Source: Diploptera punctata (taxonomy: Eukaryota; Arthropoda; Insecta; Blattodea; Blaberidae). Taken from it: DNA of 64,000 bases. The notes beneath the pieces were generated by a model. The model was given only the letters and a program-made list of their open reading frames with translations, was not told the DNA's origin and did no database searches. A program made the translations under genes and the position numbers. The DNA lies in the NCBI GenBank assembly GCA_030220185.1, contig JASPKZ010007297.1, positions 558,001-622,000 on the forward strand. Direction: 5' to 3'. Shown here piece after piece: positions 55,501 through 59,725 of the stretch. Numbering within the stretch: position 1 is the first letter of the stretch; every line of letters starts with the position of its first letter.

Positions 55501-56222
55501 GTTCCCTGAAGTAGTCCCCGCCCAGAGAACCGAATGGGGGACTATTTGACCTCTGGAAAATTTTACCCCAGTTGAACCCATGTCCGCATTTCTTGACGGT
55601 TGTATTTTTACGGTGAAAGATCGTCACTCTTTTGACCAAGGTACTTTTTTCGTCTGGCTTATCACCTTCGACCAGTCCGGCATGGGTAACCCTATCGGCA
55701 GCAATACTACCGCCAGCATAGCTCTCAGGATCATTTAAGCACGCAAGCCACTCCACCACACGACTAGGTAAAGATACCATGGAGGGTAGAAAAATTTACT
55801 AGATTTATTTTTGTTTTAATTAATAATACAGTTAGAATATAACACATCACCTCATAATTATAGTACTGCAATTATGAGGTGAGTCATTAAATTCTAACTC
55901 AATTATTTATTAAAATAAACCTCAAAGTGTCATTTCCTTTAAATATTAATTATTATTTTTGTTTGTTTAGGTATAATACAGGTGTGATCCTTCTCCAACT
56001 TCAACGGCTACGAGAATTGGGTTGGGGTCAGTTTGGCGCGCCTTATTGCAGAAAAAGATCTCATCACAATGTTAGCTACAAGCCTAGCAGATCAAGATAT
56101 CTTCAATGCCATCATTAAGCAGCATCCATATCTTGTATAACAACTTGCCTTGTCAGTGGAATGTTCAACTTAGTGACAATACTCGCAGTGAACTCTGTTA
56201 TACAGAAGTCACCGATCTTAAA
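37364..56222 (+). CDS. LARGE1: LARGE-type xylosyl/glucuronyltransferase, N-terminal half, frameshifted (6 exons seen)
   Basis: Exons 37364-37526, 41767-41975, 42141-42337, 46748-46962, 53244-53330 and 55971 to about 56222. LARGE proteins are Golgi type II enzymes that extend the matriglycan (xylose-glucuronate) on alpha-dystroglycan. Seen here are a signal anchor, a coiled-coil stem and a GT8 domain with [17 protein letters not shown], the metal-binding DTD in [23 protein letters not shown] and [10 protein letters not shown]. The second (GT49-like) domain is absent and presumably lies to the right. Exon 3 has one, exon 5 one and exon 6 two frame changes, although splice sites remain good. It is either a decaying copy or carries assembly indels. 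The N-terminal start was not found. Confidence 0.8.
37658..38010 (+). repeat. tRNA-derived SINE, family 3
   Basis: Complete copy with an expanded (CATCATCCTTATCATTAT) block at about 37829-37880. Begins 'ccacctctctgtggtcttgag' and ends 'aattattatggatgg'. It lies in the intron after LARGE exon a. Confidence 0.8.
38207..38395 (+). mobile_element. Short 3' end of RTE-like element
   Basis: Begins 'cagagggaaaacgcccagtt' and ends with the (gtaa)n tail. An imperfect duplication '(a)ggttaga(t)taaatta' flanks it (about 38190-38204 and 38396-38411). It encodes only the [14 protein letters not shown]...RDVWRAYVH tail. Confidence 0.8.
38445..38772 (+). repeat. tRNA-derived SINE, family 3
   Basis: Same block order. 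The 'gacaggctcctgggtgagg' part is deleted, so the head passes from 'cacggtcggggca' directly to 'tttttcctcacc'. Confidence 0.75.
38775..39338. other. LARGE intron, nothing recognised
   Basis: AT-rich intron sequence without visible repeats. Confidence 0.3.
39352..39657 (-). repeat. tRNA-derived SINE, family 4, with target duplication
   Basis: GC-richer than its surroundings. On the minus strand: an A-box head (complement of 'taaccactacgctacgg' at 39630-39646), B box (complement of 'gggactcgaacc' at 39588-39600), a body, and a poly(A) tail seen as T at 39352-39363. The 12-bp duplication 'atatttgaaaat' lies at 39340-39351 and 39658-39669. It is the only copy in the window and little eroded, which suggests recent insertion. 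Confidence 0.85.
40082..40245 (-). mobile_element. Short 3' end of RTE-like element, reversed
   Basis: Starts at the reversed tail 'ttacttactcactggcacta' and covers the RDVWRAY...[10 protein letters not shown] complement, ending near 'cattctttggtc'. An adjacent block at 39970-40080 belongs to another non-LTR end. Confidence 0.75.
40575..40800. mobile_element. Penelope-type terminal foldback
   Basis: Arms 40577-40670 and 40672-40747 are inverted copies ('gaaaatgtttttatatctcac' with its complement at 40725-40746). A worn CTGAAGATG motif occurs on the minus strand at about 40652. The tail '(a)tatctcctagtgtgacatcc' follows. Confidence 0.6.
40837..41621 (+). mobile_element. DNA transposon remnant with about 40-bp inverted ends and HTH coding trace
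   Basis: Left end 40837-40880 and right end 41581-41621 are inverted copies ('cactctttgaaatgt' with 'acatttcaaagagtg'; 'ccaaattg(t)g' with 'ca(a)tttggg'). Inside, 41004-41240 gives, across two frames with stops, [26 protein letters not shown], then [10 protein letters not shown] and VQDV. This is the order of the helix-turn-helix (DUF4817-like) N-terminus of mariner-related transposases. The catalytic part is gone. It lies in a LARGE intron. Confidence 0.65.
41767..41975 (+). CDS. LARGE1: LARGE exon b: coiled-coil stem
   Basis: Starts [18 protein letters not shown] and continues [20 protein letters not shown], a heptad-rich stem equivalent to the LARGE coiled coil (the '[12 protein letters not shown]' pattern), then a Ser/His/Asn-rich linker. 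Acceptor TTTGCAG|TG and donor ATCAG|GTATAA. In frame with exons a and c. Confidence 0.8.
42006..42095. repeat. Dispersed repeat, inverted partner of 34495-34615
   Basis: 'attccatgtcaaacaatcca', 'ttataat', a perfect palindrome 'aattcaccaataattattgg' plus 'tgaatt', then 'cttaggtaaaaaccc'. It lies between LARGE exons b and c. Confidence 0.6.
42141..42337 (+). CDS. LARGE1: LARGE exon c: start of GT8 domain, one frameshift
   Basis: [20 protein letters not shown] then VTLIKSILF begin the GT8 fold. At about 42239-42246 ('ctcttcttatag') one extra T shifts the frame and creates a stop. Beyond it the other frame continues correctly as [19 protein letters not shown] and TLLHTW. Acceptor TGTACAG|GAA and donor CTCAAG|GTAAGA keep phase if that base is ignored. 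Confidence 0.85.
42375..42700 (-). mobile_element. Penelope-like 3' end, minus strand
   Basis: Minus-strand frame (42436-42648) reads [20 protein letters not shown] then [20 protein letters not shown] and an acidic tail, the C-terminal end of the Penelope protein after the GIY-YIG core. A hammerhead-like remnant (GAGG/CCTC stem, GAAAAC) lies at about 42435-42465. The end block 'cttacctcatacttcatg' is at 42392-42409. Confidence 0.75.
42705..43020. other. LARGE intron, internal similarity only
   Basis: Two related phrases ('cctcttttacactcttcaag' at 42692 and 'cccacttttacacttttcaa' at 42857, each followed by 'agtgtaaattg(a/g)gggaaa'-like text) suggest an old 165-bp duplication. Confidence 0.45.
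43026..43362 (-). repeat. tRNA-derived SINE, family 3
   Basis: Reversed copy. The 3' end is at 'ccatccatagtaattctgcc' (43027-43046) and the B-box complement 'ggatcgaacccgggcccg' at 43302-43319. It lies in the LARGE intron before exon d. Confidence 0.8.
43370..43520. mobile_element. Penelope-type terminal foldback (short)
   Basis: Arms 43378-43425 and 43432-43485 ('ttttaatttaaaataaaattctttacac' region and complement; 'atatcctgtctt' with 'gacgggatat'). The tail 'aacctcatagtgatattcct' follows at 43485-43504. Confidence 0.6.
44607..44760 (-). repeat. Retroelement 3' end with (GAA)n tail, reversed, nested in Penelope copy
   Basis: Near-identical to 34198-34345. It cuts the Penelope ORF just after the AAHSLL segment. 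Confidence 0.7.
44930..45075. repeat. Penelope-type foldback inside the Penelope copy
   Basis: Arms 44923-44975 and 45041-45090: 'aattaataaattaatgagtc' with 'gactcattaatttattagta', and 'cttacctcatatttcatgtt' with its complement. The centre keeps a 'tgactaccgg' loop. Confidence 0.65.
45490..45655 (-). repeat. Spacer of tRNA-like family A/C without the tRNA-like core
   Basis: 'ggcttctttattaagaagac', 'cattataaagccagtacggc' and 'ctggataaatcatatttgaa' plus 'gagaa' match the spacer in 1140-1262, but the sequence stops where the hairpin arm should begin. Confidence 0.65.
45951..46277 (-). repeat. tRNA-derived SINE, family 3
   Basis: Reversed copy with all blocks. B-box complement 'gggaattgaacccgagcccg' at 46216-46235. 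Confidence 0.8.
46290..46640 (+). repeat. Worn copy of the long SINE seen at 6155-6720
   Basis: Shares the 'gaaattttaattttaaaatt' block, the 'tgatatacaattt' stretch and the 'cacaaaacacatttacac' region. It ends about 100 bp before LARGE exon d. The head is missing. Confidence 0.4.
46748..46962 (+). CDS. LARGE1: LARGE exon d: GT8 catalytic core
   Basis: [52 protein letters not shown]. The DTD motif binds Mn2+ and the sugar nucleotide in this family. It is intact with no frame change. Acceptor TTTTTAG|CG and donor AAACAG|GTATGT. Confidence 0.9.
47160..47935. repeat. Tandem tRNA-like hairpin units (family E)
   Basis: Minus-strand cores at about 47191-47270 and 47490-47562 (about 300 bp apart) and one plus-strand core at 47836-47908 that shares an outer arm with a deleted unit at 47778-47815. 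The cores have D arm TGGTATAACGGTTACCA, anticodon stem CTGAC/GTCAG with loop GTACAGA (second unit) and a B box. Outer arms AGAAAGAAAAATTAC and GTCAAATTTCTTTCT pair. The spacer ('ttctcctttcatc', 'aggccgatagccatc') is shared with family G at 56700-57070. Confidence 0.8.
47940..48360. mobile_element. Penelope-type foldback with hammerhead
   Basis: Arms about 47985-48110 and 48112-48225 are inverted copies: 'tgaattaaaatgtttcatac' region, 'cctctcctcataaccaatct' with its complement, and 'tctaagtagatcgtgatttc'. Flanked outside by 'actatgaggtttaattt' (47968) and 'cctcgtaatgttacttct' (48299). No coding sequence. Confidence 0.75.
48125..48180 (+). ncRNA. Hammerhead ribozyme-like fold
   Basis: Core CTGAGGA 48135-48141, extra T, stem II GGGC/GCCC (48144-48147 with 48155-48158), GAAA 48160-48163, minimal stem III to AATC 48168-48171, possible cleavage after C48171, and stem I TAC (48172-48174) with GTA (48132-48134). 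The outer part of stem I is weaker than in the 5811 copy. Confidence 0.5.
48480..48985. mobile_element. Long perfect foldback of Penelope-type ends
   Basis: Arms 48488-48657 and 48731-48915 are nearly exact inverted copies for about 165 bp ('cttctaagttcttttaattt', 'gaaatgttgtatgtttgaag', 'ttattcttgttttcctatga' and their complements). The loop is itself flanked by two copies of the tail 'cctcatagtgttatttccta'. The right arm contains a 20-bp duplication of 'aagatatttgaaattaaaag'. Another tail with the same end block lies at 49028-49095. Confidence 0.8.
49519..50490 (+). CDS. Penelope-like ORF, N-terminal part
   Basis: 323 codons, highly Lys/Asn-rich. The N-terminal 200 residues have no recognisable motif. 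From about residue 215 the pattern [21 protein letters not shown] and, near 295, [17 protein letters not shown] match the start of the Penelope RT domain (KADKG and GLPKVHK are characteristic). The frame is then lost: residues expected between GLPKVHKEG and the FDVVSLFPS motif are partly deleted, with a shift around 50445-50490. Confidence 0.85.
   Translation: MVDIKFINECLKLEIVPNFVRGIIKDNGSLQQTVLEKKVLKVEKNKHYEKISNTQLYFLHLKISKYIGEFCWENLEEKFFSRLNYIIKQKITKHGKKIENLKIKAIGNKKKLGNNHKSSKNKNLESENVINSSVVNLSSKTSDDKEMQLLENGLKNCIHFSDKIEDYIADTEILIENMNMEDKITIRNKCEKIIKEIKETPINKKGSRNMKIIKDINSKNVIITKADKGNQLVILDKEEYNNRMEKLLDSEEYTQIQSDPLNKTIKEVDNTLKNINHILTKKDKFHLKVSNPKIPNIYGLPKVHKEGLLHIIYLNGYVRNLIK
50487..50912 (+). 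CDS. Penelope-like ORF, RT catalytic core
   Basis: 141 codons. RT motif A is [12 protein letters not shown] (first catalytic Asp), motif B is [21 protein letters not shown] and motif C is RYVDDIIAI (YVDD). A one-base change at about 50905 ends the frame and moves translation to the next one. The catalytic residues are intact, so damage is limited to frame. Confidence 0.9.
   Translation: MNGFENSAIENSYELVDKLENIQLQSSDRLVSFDVVSLFPSIPKDQTMEILEIWMKNNKIEKVKIVEYKTLTKLCIDNMFFTYNGRFYKQNLGLSMGNPLSPFLANLFMGNFEHKIINGHRLIFKFWCRYVDDIIAIVINR
50930..51877 (+). CDS. Penelope-like ORF, RT thumb, linker and GIY-YIG endonuclease
   Basis: 315 codons. [16 protein letters not shown] is RT motif D/E. Residues 30-160 form the thumb and linker ([20 protein letters not shown]). 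The nuclease follows: [20 protein letters not shown] (GIY, zinc-like CxxC and YIG in order), [12 protein letters not shown] with the catalytic Arg, [11 protein letters not shown] with the His, then [11 protein letters not shown] with the Glu, and a short acidic tail. All nuclease landmarks are present. Confidence 0.92.
   Translation: MNIQSQTIKFTMEKEINGEIPFLDLNLKRNEENKIEFGIYRKKTHIDNYIKALGFNHIAHKEAVFNCLTHRLVNIPMNKQNYEKEKEHIINVATKNGFAIKMILKKINKFKRQKFINQSTRLKVKEDNVKFRKFTYHPLKHHKFQKFFKDFNIRLAPKNDYSISRLIRPNKNEKIKEENKSGIYQIKCEECEKFYIGKTKRNLKTRVKEHLRNVKKGEVEKSAVAAHAWSEKHLIEKEAKLLKQIEKPKELTVWEKIYIQKSEKKKLMNFEIPGENDLVSRFFSQPMEGEKDSSSRRQNNGRDDTEDGTETMFRN
51833..51890 (+). ncRNA. Hammerhead ribozyme-like fold overlapping the ORF end
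   Basis: Core CTGAGGA 51843-51849, extra T, stem II GGAACA/TGTTCC (51851-51856 with 51864-51869, six pairs, 7-nt loop), GAAA 51870-51873, short stem III, possible cleavage near 51879-51880, then TAT (stem I) with ATA (51840-51842) and, beyond a 2x2 internal loop, TC with GA. The fold overlaps the last codons and stop of the endonuclease frame. Confidence 0.55.
52005..52400. mobile_element. Penelope-type foldback with hammerhead stem
   Basis: Arms 52005-52145 and 52211-52360 pair along about 140 bp ('gaattcttcttacctcatac', 'atctatgttattttaacaca', 'ggaatcatcattcccatcct' with complements). The right arm carries CTGAGGA (52261-52267), T, GGGAAT/ATTCCC and GATA in place of GAAA, so this hammerhead is probably inactive. 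The tail 'acctcatgatgttacttcca' is at 52382. Confidence 0.75.
52530..53060. repeat. Two facing tRNA-like units of family A with a partial third
   Basis: Minus-strand core 52599-52670, a fragment of a plus-strand 3' half (52708-52740, T-arm and trailer only), and a plus-strand core 52963-53035. Spacer blocks as in the array at 670-2560. The fragment begins exactly inside the T loop. Confidence 0.8.
52963..53035 (+). tRNA. tRNA-like core, family A, best acceptor
   Basis: Acceptor GCTCAGG/TCTGAGC is fully paired (one G-U), which makes this copy look ancestral to the array members that start GGTCAGG. The D stem has one change (ATCTCAGATGGTAGAACA). Anticodon stem CTTGGT/ACCAAG with loop CTGGAGA. 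T stem CCGGG/CCCGG. TTTTT follows 11 nt downstream. Confidence 0.5.
53110..53205. mobile_element. Penelope-type end fragment next to LARGE exon e
   Basis: 'ttttaaaataaatttctttc' and 'cacctcacctcatatcctgt' plus 'cttct' match the foldback at 43370-43445. Only one arm is present. It lies 40-130 bp upstream of the exon e acceptor. Confidence 0.5.
53244..53330 (+). CDS. LARGE1: LARGE exon e: frameshifted
   Basis: [19 protein letters not shown], then a run of seven A (53295-53301) shifts the frame; ignoring one A gives [10 protein letters not shown], as in the family. Acceptor TTTTTCAG|GCA and donor AGAGG|GTTAGT (phase 2). A Penelope-type end lies about 50-130 bp upstream. Confidence 0.85.
53439..53842 (+). 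repeat. tRNA-derived SINE, family 1
   Basis: Best-preserved copy: 'atcggccacggggtgaacta' head, B box 'gggttcaaacccgg', all body blocks, and end 'tgggcttacaaatacaag'. Located in the LARGE intron just after exon e. Confidence 0.8.
53845..54220. other. LARGE intron, nothing recognised
   Basis: AT-rich sequence. Confidence 0.3.
54225..54375. mobile_element. Penelope-type foldback (minimal)
   Basis: Arms 54222-54262 and 54280-54320 ('attcttacctctcctcacat' with its complement), with 'ttaagtagatcgcgat' in the loop, followed by the tail 'acctcacagtgataattcct' at 54323. It corresponds to the outermost ends of the 4965 element with the interior deleted. Confidence 0.65.
54380..55000. other. LARGE intron, unassigned
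   Basis: Less AT-rich than average. Two related phrases around 54445-54545 and 54630-54730 ('gttgccacttcctgt' vs 'gttgccacttgtgat', then 'gacaaatact' and 'atgatcc') suggest an internal duplication of about 190 bp. No coding match recognised. Confidence 0.4.
55004..55790 (-). mobile_element. Internally deleted RTE-like element with leader and endonuclease start
   Basis: On the minus strand it runs from the leader (55785 down to about 55590) into the start of the endonuclease ([19 protein letters not shown], then [20 protein letters not shown], where the N and E are metal-binding residues of the APE-type nuclease). It then jumps at about 55265 directly to the 3' end ([17 protein letters not shown] to the (gtaa)n tail). 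The central endonuclease and the whole RT are deleted. An imperfect duplication 'tagaa(g/a)aaattta' flanks it (about 54999-55010 and 55787-55798). Confidence 0.85.
55825..55950. mobile_element. Penelope-type end abutting LARGE exon f
   Basis: Short inverted pair ('cacatcacctcataattata' at 55841 and 'gcaattatgaggtgagtc' at 55868), followed by 'aaaataaacctcaaagtgtcatttccttt' like tail (split at 55911-55940). The exon f acceptor is only about 30 bp further on. Confidence 0.65.
55971..56222 (+). CDS. LARGE1: LARGE exon f: two frame changes
   Basis: [20 protein letters not shown] is followed by a shift near 56031-56042 ('tttggcgcgcc'). The next frame reads [20 protein letters not shown] and [13 protein letters not shown], then meets TAA at 56138-56140, and the third frame continues [20 protein letters not shown] and YTEVTDLK. 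The family expects an uninterrupted run. The proposed donor is CTTAAA|GTATTT. The acceptor TTTGTTTAG is within 30 bp of a Penelope end. Confidence 0.8.
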
Positions 56223-56319
56223 GTATTTTATTTATTATTTTTATTACTTTTTAATATACTGGTACATATAATTGATAGAAAGTTACACTGTAAGGTCATA
56301 TCTTTAAGAGATTGAACCA

Positions 56320-56480
56320 GAAATATAAACCTCACCTCATATTAAATTTTCTCACCCAGACATGTTTAGGAGACCACTGTACCCATCCTCAACTGTTGTG
56401 TTAGTTGTCTGTTTTTCTGTAGATTATTTACATTTAGTGATAAGTAGATGGACCTCTTAGTATATTTCAAAATTATAATT
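56320..56480 (-). mobile_element. Penelope-type end fragment
   Basis: 'aacctcacctcatattaaat' followed by a worn hammerhead-like region (complement of 'cccatcctcaac' at 56391) and loose similarity to the 4983 block. Poorly preserved. Confidence 0.45.
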
Positions 56481-56519
56481 AAATTTTAACATTTGCAATC
56501 ATAGACAAATTATTAATTT

Positions 56520-57075
56520 ATAAAGAATAATTAACACCTGAACTGGGGCCTTTGTAGGCCGACATATTAACCATTACACTAATCCAGGCATCTGTGCAAA
56601 TGTCAACTTTCTTTTACTCATATACTATTCTCTATTTCAATGTTTTTATTTAAATTAACAGTTTCCAATCCTGGATAGAATTTAATTTAAGAAAGAAAAA
56701 TTAATGCTTGGACTAGGACTTGAACCCTCGATCTCTGATTCTGATACATCAATTACACCATCTGAGTACCGATAAGAATGTCAACATTTCTTTCTACTTA
56801 TGCAATTCTCATTCATCCAAGGGTCGATAGCTGTTGCTACCAACATGCCAACTGATGTTTTCTATTCAGAAGTATTTATATTGAGAATTTATACATTACT
56901 TTTGAGCGGTAAAGCATCATATTTCAATGTTTTATTAAATTAACACTTTCCAATCCTGGATAGAATTTAATTTAAGAAAAAAAATTAAAGCTCAAATCGG
57001 GACTTGAATCCTGGATGTCTGATTCTGTACATCAGTATGATACCAATTATACCATCTGAGCACTATAAGAAATTA
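56520..57075 (-). repeat. Tandem tRNA-like hairpin units (family G, related to E)
   Basis: Cores at about 56707-56775 and 57000-57060 (293 bp apart) and a degenerate one at 56534-56590. Each begins 'aagaaagaaaaatta' or similar, and the spacer shares 'ggtcgatagctgt', 'gagaatttatacatta' and 'ttccaatcctggatagaatt' with family E. T loops are good; the anticodon arms are eroded. Confidence 0.7.
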
Positions 57076-57279
57076 CTTTAAATTAATTCTATTTCTATTC
57101 TCTATGTCTGAAGCAGCCAGCCAATGCTGTCAGTGCGATTGGATGGTTTCTACTTCAAGAAGATATCAATGAGAATTTACACAATCTATTATAGCTAGTA
57201 AGGCTTATTATTTCGAAGTTATAATTACATAAAAATCAAATGAGAAATGAAGAATTAGTTGTTTGTTTCTTTTGTGTTG

Positions 57280-57900
57280 ACAGTATATTTATCAATGAAC
57301 CCTCGAAAGGGACCCTTAAACTCTGGACTCCTTGGACACAGCAGTAACTCTTTTTCAAAGCAAAGGTAACACCGATTGTCACATACAGACTGGACAACAT
57401 ATGGACCCACCTAACAAAGAGAGATCTCCTACAAATAGAGAAGGTGAAGGCCAAGTACTTAAAAAAGGCTCTCTGTCTGTCAAGTACACACTATCACGCC
57501 TTGTATATGAACTGACGAGGGAACCCTTCGATATTGAAGAGCTGCGACAAGATCTGCATCTGCAGTCCACAGACGTATACAACGCTGCAGTGGAGGAGTT
57601 AAGATGGAAGAAAGACCAAATCTGGATGGAATTCTACTCCACGGACGCTATGTTGACAATGGACTGGAGACAAGCAGAATTCGACCTCAGACATCTGATA
57701 ACGAGAAATGACAACACATGGGTTCCATCATAAGATCTGTAGGATCAAGAAACATCACAAACCAGACTCCCAGTGCATCTGTGAGCTGTGTGCTGTGTGC
57801 TGAATACTGCGACCGTTACCATGTTGTGTTGTGTCAGAGGCGAGACGTGTCCCTGAGGGCTTACTGTGGAGTGAACAGTGGACGCTGGTGAATAAAAACT
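57280..57900 (+). pseudogene. Transposon-derived coding fragment with Cys-rich C-terminus
   Basis: A 133-codon frame (57332-57733) reads YTLSRLVYELTREPFDIEEL, then VYNAAVEELRWKKDQIWMEF and DLRHLITR. Continuing in the next frame are HHKICR and CICELCAVCAEYCDRYH. The same architecture occurs at 14340-14735. An upstream frame at about 57370 reads TYRLDNIWTHLTKRDLLQIE. I take it as the tail of a non-LTR polyprotein with a zinc-binding end; clade unknown. Its base composition is closer to 50 percent GC than its surroundings, so it may be a recent arrival. Confidence 0.55.
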
Positions 57901-57925
57901 TGACATTATGCACACTGTGTGCTCT

Positions 57926-57927
<2 letters not shown>

Positions 57928-57960
<33 letters not shown>
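57928..57960. repeat. (ATT)n microsatellite
   Basis: About eleven ATT units immediately before the SINE at 57961. Confidence 0.9.
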
Positions 57961-58266
57961 GTCCCGCACCGTAGCCGAGCGGTTAAGGTAGGAAGCCTTG
58001 GCGCAGAGCTATGGGACTTGCGCTGGTTCGAGTCTCCATGGGGGAAGAAATTTTCTCATGGTATTTCGGCCAGTATGGGACCGGTGCCCACCCAGCATCG
58101 TGAGGCAATGGGTAGCTACAATAAGTAGCGGCTCCAGGTTGAGGAACCAGCTATAACGGCTGGGGGACTCGACATGCTAACCACATGTCACCCCTACACT
58201 GGCTGTTGATCATCTACCTCTGTGATTGACACATGCGGAGTGAAGGGCCAGCAGCTGGCTGGTAAA
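57961..58266 (+). repeat. tRNA-derived SINE, family 2
   Basis: Head 'gtcccgcaccgtagccgagc' and B box 'ggttcgagtctcc' almost identical to the 18379 copy. It is cut after 'cagcagctggctggta', so the 3' end and poly(A) are missing. Confidence 0.8.
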
Positions 58267-58309
58267 AGGGTAACCACTGATAGTGGAAAGACCCTCAATC
58301 GGAATTATT

Positions 58310-59110
58310 ATAAAAATCAAATGAATCGTGAATTCTTCTTACCTCATACAACTATGTTCTTTAACACGGAACCACGGTATTGGGAATCATCATTCCCATC
58401 CTCAGCTGTTGTCACGACGGTCAATTCTTCATTATTTTAATGTAATGAATTTGGGAATTTTTAACATTATGAGGTTTTATTTATAAGACTCAAATGAATC
58501 GTGAATTTTTCTTACCTCGTACTTCTATGTTTTTTAAACACAGCACTGCAGTATCAGCGACCATCGTCACCAACATCAGCTGTTTTCACGATTGTCAATT
58601 TTTTCTTTTGCCAGTAATATCCAAACTGCCATCTGGTGTTCTTTTGAAGGAATCATTTTCTAAACTGCTATCTGTTGTATTTTGAAGAACTTTGTAATCA
58701 AGCTTGGTTCGTCTGGAATCTCAAAGTTCATGGTTAAAAAAAAAAACCCTTACTAGAACTATGAAATTTGAGATTCCAGATGAACCAAGCTTGATTACAA
58801 AGTTCTTCAAAAATACAACAGATGGCAGTTTAGAAAATGATTCCTTCAAAAGAACACCAGATGGCAATTTGGATAATTACCGGCAAAAGAAAAAATTGAC
58901 AATCGTGAAAACAGCTGATGATGGTGACGATGGTCGCTGATATTGCGGTGCTGTGTTTAAAAAAACATAGAAGTATGAGGTAAGAAGAATTCACGATTCA
59001 TTTAATTCTTATCAATTCTTCATTATGCTGGTCAATTTCTAAACTGCCATCTGGTGTTGATTTGAAGAACTTTGTAGTCAAATTTGATTCGTCTGGAAAC
59101 TCAATAATCA
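58310..59110. mobile_element. Penelope-type composite foldback
   Basis: Several inverted pairs: 58495-58735 with 58745-58990 (about 240 bp arms including 'ccatctggtgttcttttgaa' and 'aatccaaactgccatctgg' with complements), plus outer partial arms at 58317-58435 and 59018-59105. A plus-strand frame at 58704-58940 encodes the terminal acidic part of the Penelope protein (TMKFEIPDEPSLITKFFKNT). CTGATGA, the canonical hammerhead core, occurs at 58914-58920 with a GGTGAC/GTCGCT stem and GATA. Confidence 0.75.
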
Positions 59111-59317
59111 CAGTACAATACAGGCATTCCATTTGAAGATAAAAATATACACCTGAATCAGTATTTGGACCTGATATCTCATCTTCAATGTATACATGTA
59201 ACACCTAGTTACCACTACATTGTGATCTGATTCTTTCAATGTTGCATTTTTATTTGGATTTTTGTGTTAATATTTTATTTTTTTTTATCAATCTATATTA
59301 ATAAAAATTAAATTTAT

Positions 59318-59395
59318 GCTGGAGGGAAAATTTTCTATAGGATCGTAACAGGCCTTGGCCTAATACTTGGAAGGAAGAAGAAAGAAGATTAAATG
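59318..59395 (+). repeat. Retroelement 3' end with (GAA)n tail
   Basis: 'ctggagggaaaattttctat' to 'ggaaggaagaagaaagaag', as at 18800. Confidence 0.7.
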
Positions 59396-59725
59396 AGGTG
59401 CATCTCACCCCATACTTTGTGTTCTTCAAGCATGGAAACTGCAGTTTTGAAGAGGAATCTCTCCCATCTTCAGTCATCATCACGACTGTCGAATTTCAGT
59501 CTACATCTTATTCTTCAAAGTTGTCATCTAGTGTTGATTTGATAAACCTTGAGATCAAATCCTGTTTACCGGGAACTTCAAAATTCATGGATCTAATCTT
59601 GTTTCCAAACTGCCAATTCCAAATGTTTTAAAAGTTTTGCCTCTTTTTCAATTTTATGACACTCCAGCAAACTATTTTGCTGATTTTTCAAATTCACCAT
59701 TTTTAATATTTCTAAAGTATCTACA
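59395..59725 (-). mobile_element. Penelope-like 3' end, minus strand
   Basis: End block 'ctcaccccatactttgtg' (59404), worn hammerhead (CTGAAGATGGGAG on the minus strand at about 59465-59477), then C-terminal coding traces on the minus strand ([19 protein letters not shown]). It is broken at 59725, where an RNase H-type element begins. Confidence 0.7.

Noticed and set aside
57236..57454. A further LARGE exon around 57250-57330
   Set aside because: No reading frame there gives the expected sequence after the exon f end; the frame belongs to the transposon-derived fragment at 57280.
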